Shown piece after piece: positions 61,791-64,000 of a stretch of 64,000 nt of DNA. The notes under the pieces were generated by a model. The model had not been told where the DNA came from. It made no database searches and saw nothing but the letters and a program-made list of their open reading frames with translations. How positions within the stretch are numbered: position 1 is the stretch's first letter; each line of letters begins with the position of its first letter. Position numbers and translations under genes: made by a program. The stretch comes from Nocardioides sp. URHA0020 (GTDB lineage: Bacteria > Actinomycetota > Actinomycetes > Propionibacteriales > Nocardioidaceae): positions 62,001 to 126,000 of the forward strand of contig NZ_KK211169.1 of assembly GCF_000620705.1 (NCBI RefSeq), given 5' to 3'.

Positions 61791-61869
61791 GGGTTCCTGG
61801 ACGGAACTCGGGGTTGTGGTGCGGAACTTCGTCCAGGAACCCGCAGTTTCACCGGGTAGGCGGTGAAAC
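61791..61869. repeat. Two consecutive hairpins downstream of the GH13 gene
   Basis: GGGTTCCTGGACG (61791-61803) pairs with CGTCCAGGAACCC (61830-61842), a 13-bp perfect stem with a 26-base spacer. The sequence design (GGGT...CCTG-ACG) recalls the hairpins at 38645 and 46221. Next, GTTTCACCG (61846-61854) pairs with CGGTGAAAC (61861-61869) over a six-base loop, ending at the GH13 stop. Read on the minus strand, this is the probable terminator of the GH13 gene. Confidence 0.8.
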
Positions 61870-61870
61870 C

Positions 61871-63703
61871 TCACAGCCGCCAGACGCCGAGCACCGGCCC
61901 ATCGGTGGCAGGCAGGGTCACGACGCCGTCGACCTCGACCAGGTCGGCGGCGGAGCCGGTGCTGAGCAGCAGCGACCCGTCACCGAAGCCCAGCGGCCCG
62001 GCGTCGAGGTCGATCGCCGGGCCCGCCGTACGACGCGCGGCGACCAGGACGGAGCCCGCCGGGTGCTCGCGCAGGTAGACCAGGGTGTCGTCGTCGACGT
62101 ACGCCCAGCGCAGCCCACCGCGACGCAGCGCCTCCTCCTCGGTGCGCAGCCGGGCGAGAGCGGCGTACGTCGCCAGGGTGTCGTCGTCCCAGCTGTCGGG
62201 GTCGGCCCACGGGAAGGGGCGCCGGGAGTCCTCGCCGTTGACGCCCTCGAGGCCGATCTCGTCACCGGCGAAGAGCATCGGGACCCCGGGCATCGTGAAC
62301 TGCAGCCCCACGGCGACCCGGTGCGTCTCGCCCGAGCCGGTCACGGTGCGGATCCGGGCGCTGTCGTGGGAGCTCAGGATGTTCCACGAGCAGGTGGAGG
62401 CGCGCCAGCCGTAGCGGCCCTGCCACTCGCGCAGGCTGCGCACGACGGCCTCCCCGGCACGCCGCGGCGCGGGGACCGGCCGGCCGAAGGCCCGCGCGGG
62501 CGACTCGGGGTCGCGCAGCCACGACCAGATCGGCCAGGAGAAGCCGGAGTAGTTCATGGTGCCGTGCCAGCCGTCGCCGTCGACGTCGGAGGAGGCGTCA
62601 TGGTTGTGCTCGCCGATCACGAACGCGTCGGGACGCTCGGCCTCCGCGGTACGTCGTACCAGCCGAGCCACCTCGTGGTTGACGTCGATCGCGCCGAGCC
62701 GGCCGGTCATGTTGGCCACGTCGACCCGCCAGCCGTCCAGGTTGAAGGGCGGCCGCAGCCAGCGCGCGACGACCGAGTCCGGCCCGTCGACCATCGCGGC
62801 TCGCAGCGCGGGGTCGGCGTGGTTGAGCTTGGGCAGGGTGCCGTGGCCCATCCAGCACTCGTAGTGCCCGGTCGGCAGGAAGTAGTAGAACGACCTGGCG
62901 GGCGCGCCCTCGACGTCACGCGCGGCGACGAACCACTCGTGCGTGTCACCGGTGTGGTTGGTCGTCAGGTCGCCGAGGATCCGCCAGCCGCGCTCGTGCA
63001 CCGCGGTCGCGAGCCGCACGTAGGCCTCGTCACCGCCGAGCAGCGCGTCGACGGTCTCGAAGGTCGAGGCGTTGTAGCGGTGGTTGCTCTCGCCCGGGAA
63101 GACGGGGGTCGTGTAGACGACGCTGACCCCGATGTCGGCGAGGTGGTCGAGGTGCTCGGTGGCGCCGTCGAGGTCGCCGCCGAAGAACTGGAGCGGGGTC
63201 CGGGGGTCGGCACCCTCGAAGACCACGACGTCGTCCCACTCCGCCGGCACCGCCCAGTCGGGCATCGGCCGGTCGGCGGCCGCACCCGAGCGGGCGAACC
63301 GGTCCGGGAAGATCTGGTAGACCACGGCGTCACGGGCCCAGTCCGGCGGCGGCTTGTAGGAGCTGACCCGGAAGTCGAAGGCGTCGGGCGGGTCGTGCTC
63401 GACCGTCCCGACAGCACTCACCCAGCGCTGGCTGCCGCCGCCGTCGAGCAGGAACCGGTAGTTGGTGACCGGGTTGTGCACCGGCAGCGAGGCCTGCCAC
63501 CAGACCACGTGCTCGTCGCTGGAGGCCACGGTGCAGGGGTGGTACGTCGGCTCGGCGTCGTACGTCGTGCGCACCCACACCTGCTCGACCGGGTCGGTGA
63601 TGTCGGTGCGCAGCCGCACGGTCACGATCGAGCCGGGCGCGGGGGCCTCGACGTCGACGTACGTCGGGGAGCCGTCGTGGTGCGGCTCGCGGAGGTGGCT
63701 CAT
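61871..63703 (-). CDS. GH13 family alpha-glucan hydrolase
   Basis: A 610-residue alpha-amylase-family enzyme. Residues 1-118 are a beta-sandwich (cyclomaltodextrinase N-like); the catalytic barrel has DRFARSG near 134, GWRVDVANM with nucleophile D328, VIGEHNHD with acid E365 and LSSHDSARI with D447. Neopullulanase, maltogenic amylase or cyclomaltodextrinase activity is the most likely. No signal peptide, so it acts inside the cell, on glycogen or imported maltodextrins. The ATG overlaps the SoxR stop (ATGA). Confidence 0.92.
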   Translation of the reverse strand: MSHLREPHHDGSPTYVDVEAPAPGSIVTVRLRTDITDPVEQVWVRTTYDAEPTYHPCTVASSDEHVVWWQASLPVHNPVTNYRFLLDGGGSQRWVSAVGTVEHDPPDAFDFRVSSYKPPPDWARDAVVYQIFPDRFARSGAAADRPMPDWAVPAEWDDVVVFEGADPRTPLQFFGGDLDGATEHLDHLADIGVSVVYTTPVFPGESNHRYNASTFETVDALLGGDEAYVRLATAVHERGWRILGDLTTNHTGDTHEWFVAARDVEGAPARSFYYFLPTGHYECWMGHGTLPKLNHADPALRAAMVDGPDSVVARWLRPPFNLDGWRVDVANMTGRLGAIDVNHEVARLVRRTAEAERPDAFVIGEHNHDASSDVDGDGWHGTMNYSGFSWPIWSWLRDPESPARAFGRPVPAPRRAGEAVVRSLREWQGRYGWRASTCSWNILSSHDSARIRTVTGSGETHRVAVGLQFTMPGVPMLFAGDEIGLEGVNGEDSRRPFPWADPDSWDDDTLATYAALARLRTEEEALRRGGLRWAYVDDDTLVYLREHPAGSVLVAARRTAGPAIDLDAGPLGFGDGSLLLSTGSAADLVEVDGVVTLPATDGPVLGVWRL

Positions 63704-64000
63704 GTCGTCCTTCGTCGGTGGGGCTCCAGGAAGACCGGGCCGGGTCCTCCCTCGGCGGCGGTGTCGTCGGGGTTGGTGAGGGCGCAGGTCCTCAGGCTCA
63801 GGCAGCCGCAGCCGATGCAGCCGTCGAGCCGGTCGCGCAGCCGCTCGATCCGCTCGATCTGCTCGTCGAGCCGCGGTCGCCAGGCCTTGCTGAGGCGGTG
63901 CCAGTCGGACTTCGTCGGCGCCCGACCGTGGGGCAGGGTCTCCAGCGCCTCACCGATCTCCTCGAGGCTGAGCCCGACGCGCTGCGCCGTACGGATGAAC
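63700..64000 (-). CDS. soxR: Redox-sensitive transcriptional activator SoxR, C-terminal part
   Basis: The frame is open to the window edge, so only the last 99 residues or so are seen. FIRTAQRVGLSLEEIGEAL is the end of the MerR-type winged helix; a long dimerisation helix (RLDEQIERIERLRDRL) leads to CIGCGCLSLRTC, the C-x2-C-x-C-x5-C site that holds the [2Fe-2S] cluster of SoxR. It senses redox-cycling compounds. It overlaps the GH13 start by four bases, so the amylase is co-transcribed with it, although a functional connection is not obvious. Confidence 0.93.
   Translation of the reverse strand, partial: FIRTAQRVGLSLEEIGEALETLPHGRAPTKSDWHRLSKAWRPRLDEQIERIERLRDRLDGCIGCGCLSLRTCALTNPDDTAAEGGPGPVFLEPHRRRTT

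Overview
The window is GC-rich, gene-dense actinobacterial chromosome with frequent GTG starts and 1-4 base start/stop overlaps. The gene set (mshA for mycothiol, carD, an HbhA-like protein, DUF2516 and DUF4032 proteins, F420-type luciferase-like oxidoreductases, SenX3/RegX3, GpgS) fits a Nocardioides-like member of the Propionibacteriales. That assignment is inferred from gene content and was not tested by any search. No rRNA, tRNA, IS element, prophage or CRISPR was seen.

Region 1 (1-24.2 kb) is a cell-surface polysaccharide region. It holds the end of a Wzx-type flippase, a hexapeptide acetyltransferase, a BY-kinase chain-length regulator, UDP-glucose dehydrogenase, three GDP-mannose dehydratase family genes, phosphomannose isomerase, RmlA, RmlB, a polyprenyl-phosphate sugar-1-phosphate transferase, an AT3-SGNH acyltransferase and GalE. 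Interleaved are cysD and cysN and an unusual gene fusing APS kinase to a low-molecular-weight tyrosine phosphatase. Together these supply nucleotide sugars, PAPS and a kinase/phosphatase pair that could control export. An XRE regulator, an HbhA-like protein and DUF2516 sit inside this region in an order I recall from Mycobacterium tuberculosis Rv0474-Rv0476. A small ArsR/SRPBCC/TIGR03086 operon with a twin-palindrome operator also lies here.

Region 2 (24.2-40.3 kb) is mixed metabolism: an amidase, twin TetR regulators with matching operators, a gpgS-folP2-like operon, an acyl-CoA synthetase, two luciferase-like oxidoreductases, a typA-MFS-oxidoreductase operon, a protealysin-type M4 protease with a C-terminal emfourin-like inhibitor domain, an Asp/Glu racemase and a short-chain dehydrogenase.

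Region 3 (40.4-47.6 kb) resembles the mycobacterial mshA-YbjN-gpm-senX3-regX3 neighbourhood. A PHO-box-like direct repeat lies between senX3 and phoU.

Region 4 (47.6-58.2 kb) resembles the mycobacterial carD-ispD-ispF-cysS-rlmB block, with a degenerate IspD-like protein facing the real IspD. The window ends with an orphan sensor kinase, a DUF4032 protein, a GH13 amylase and the C-terminal part of a SoxR regulator.

Two non-coding repeat families stand out. One is a dispersed GGTCTCGAC.../...GTCGAGACC element found as tandem arrays at 22.9, 31.9 and 51.1 kb, as a decayed copy at 39.5 kb, and in frame inside the APS kinase-phosphatase gene. The other is a long hairpin with 16-bp arms and a 35-nt spacer, found at two convergent gene ends (38.6 and 46.2 kb), with a variant at 61.8 kb.
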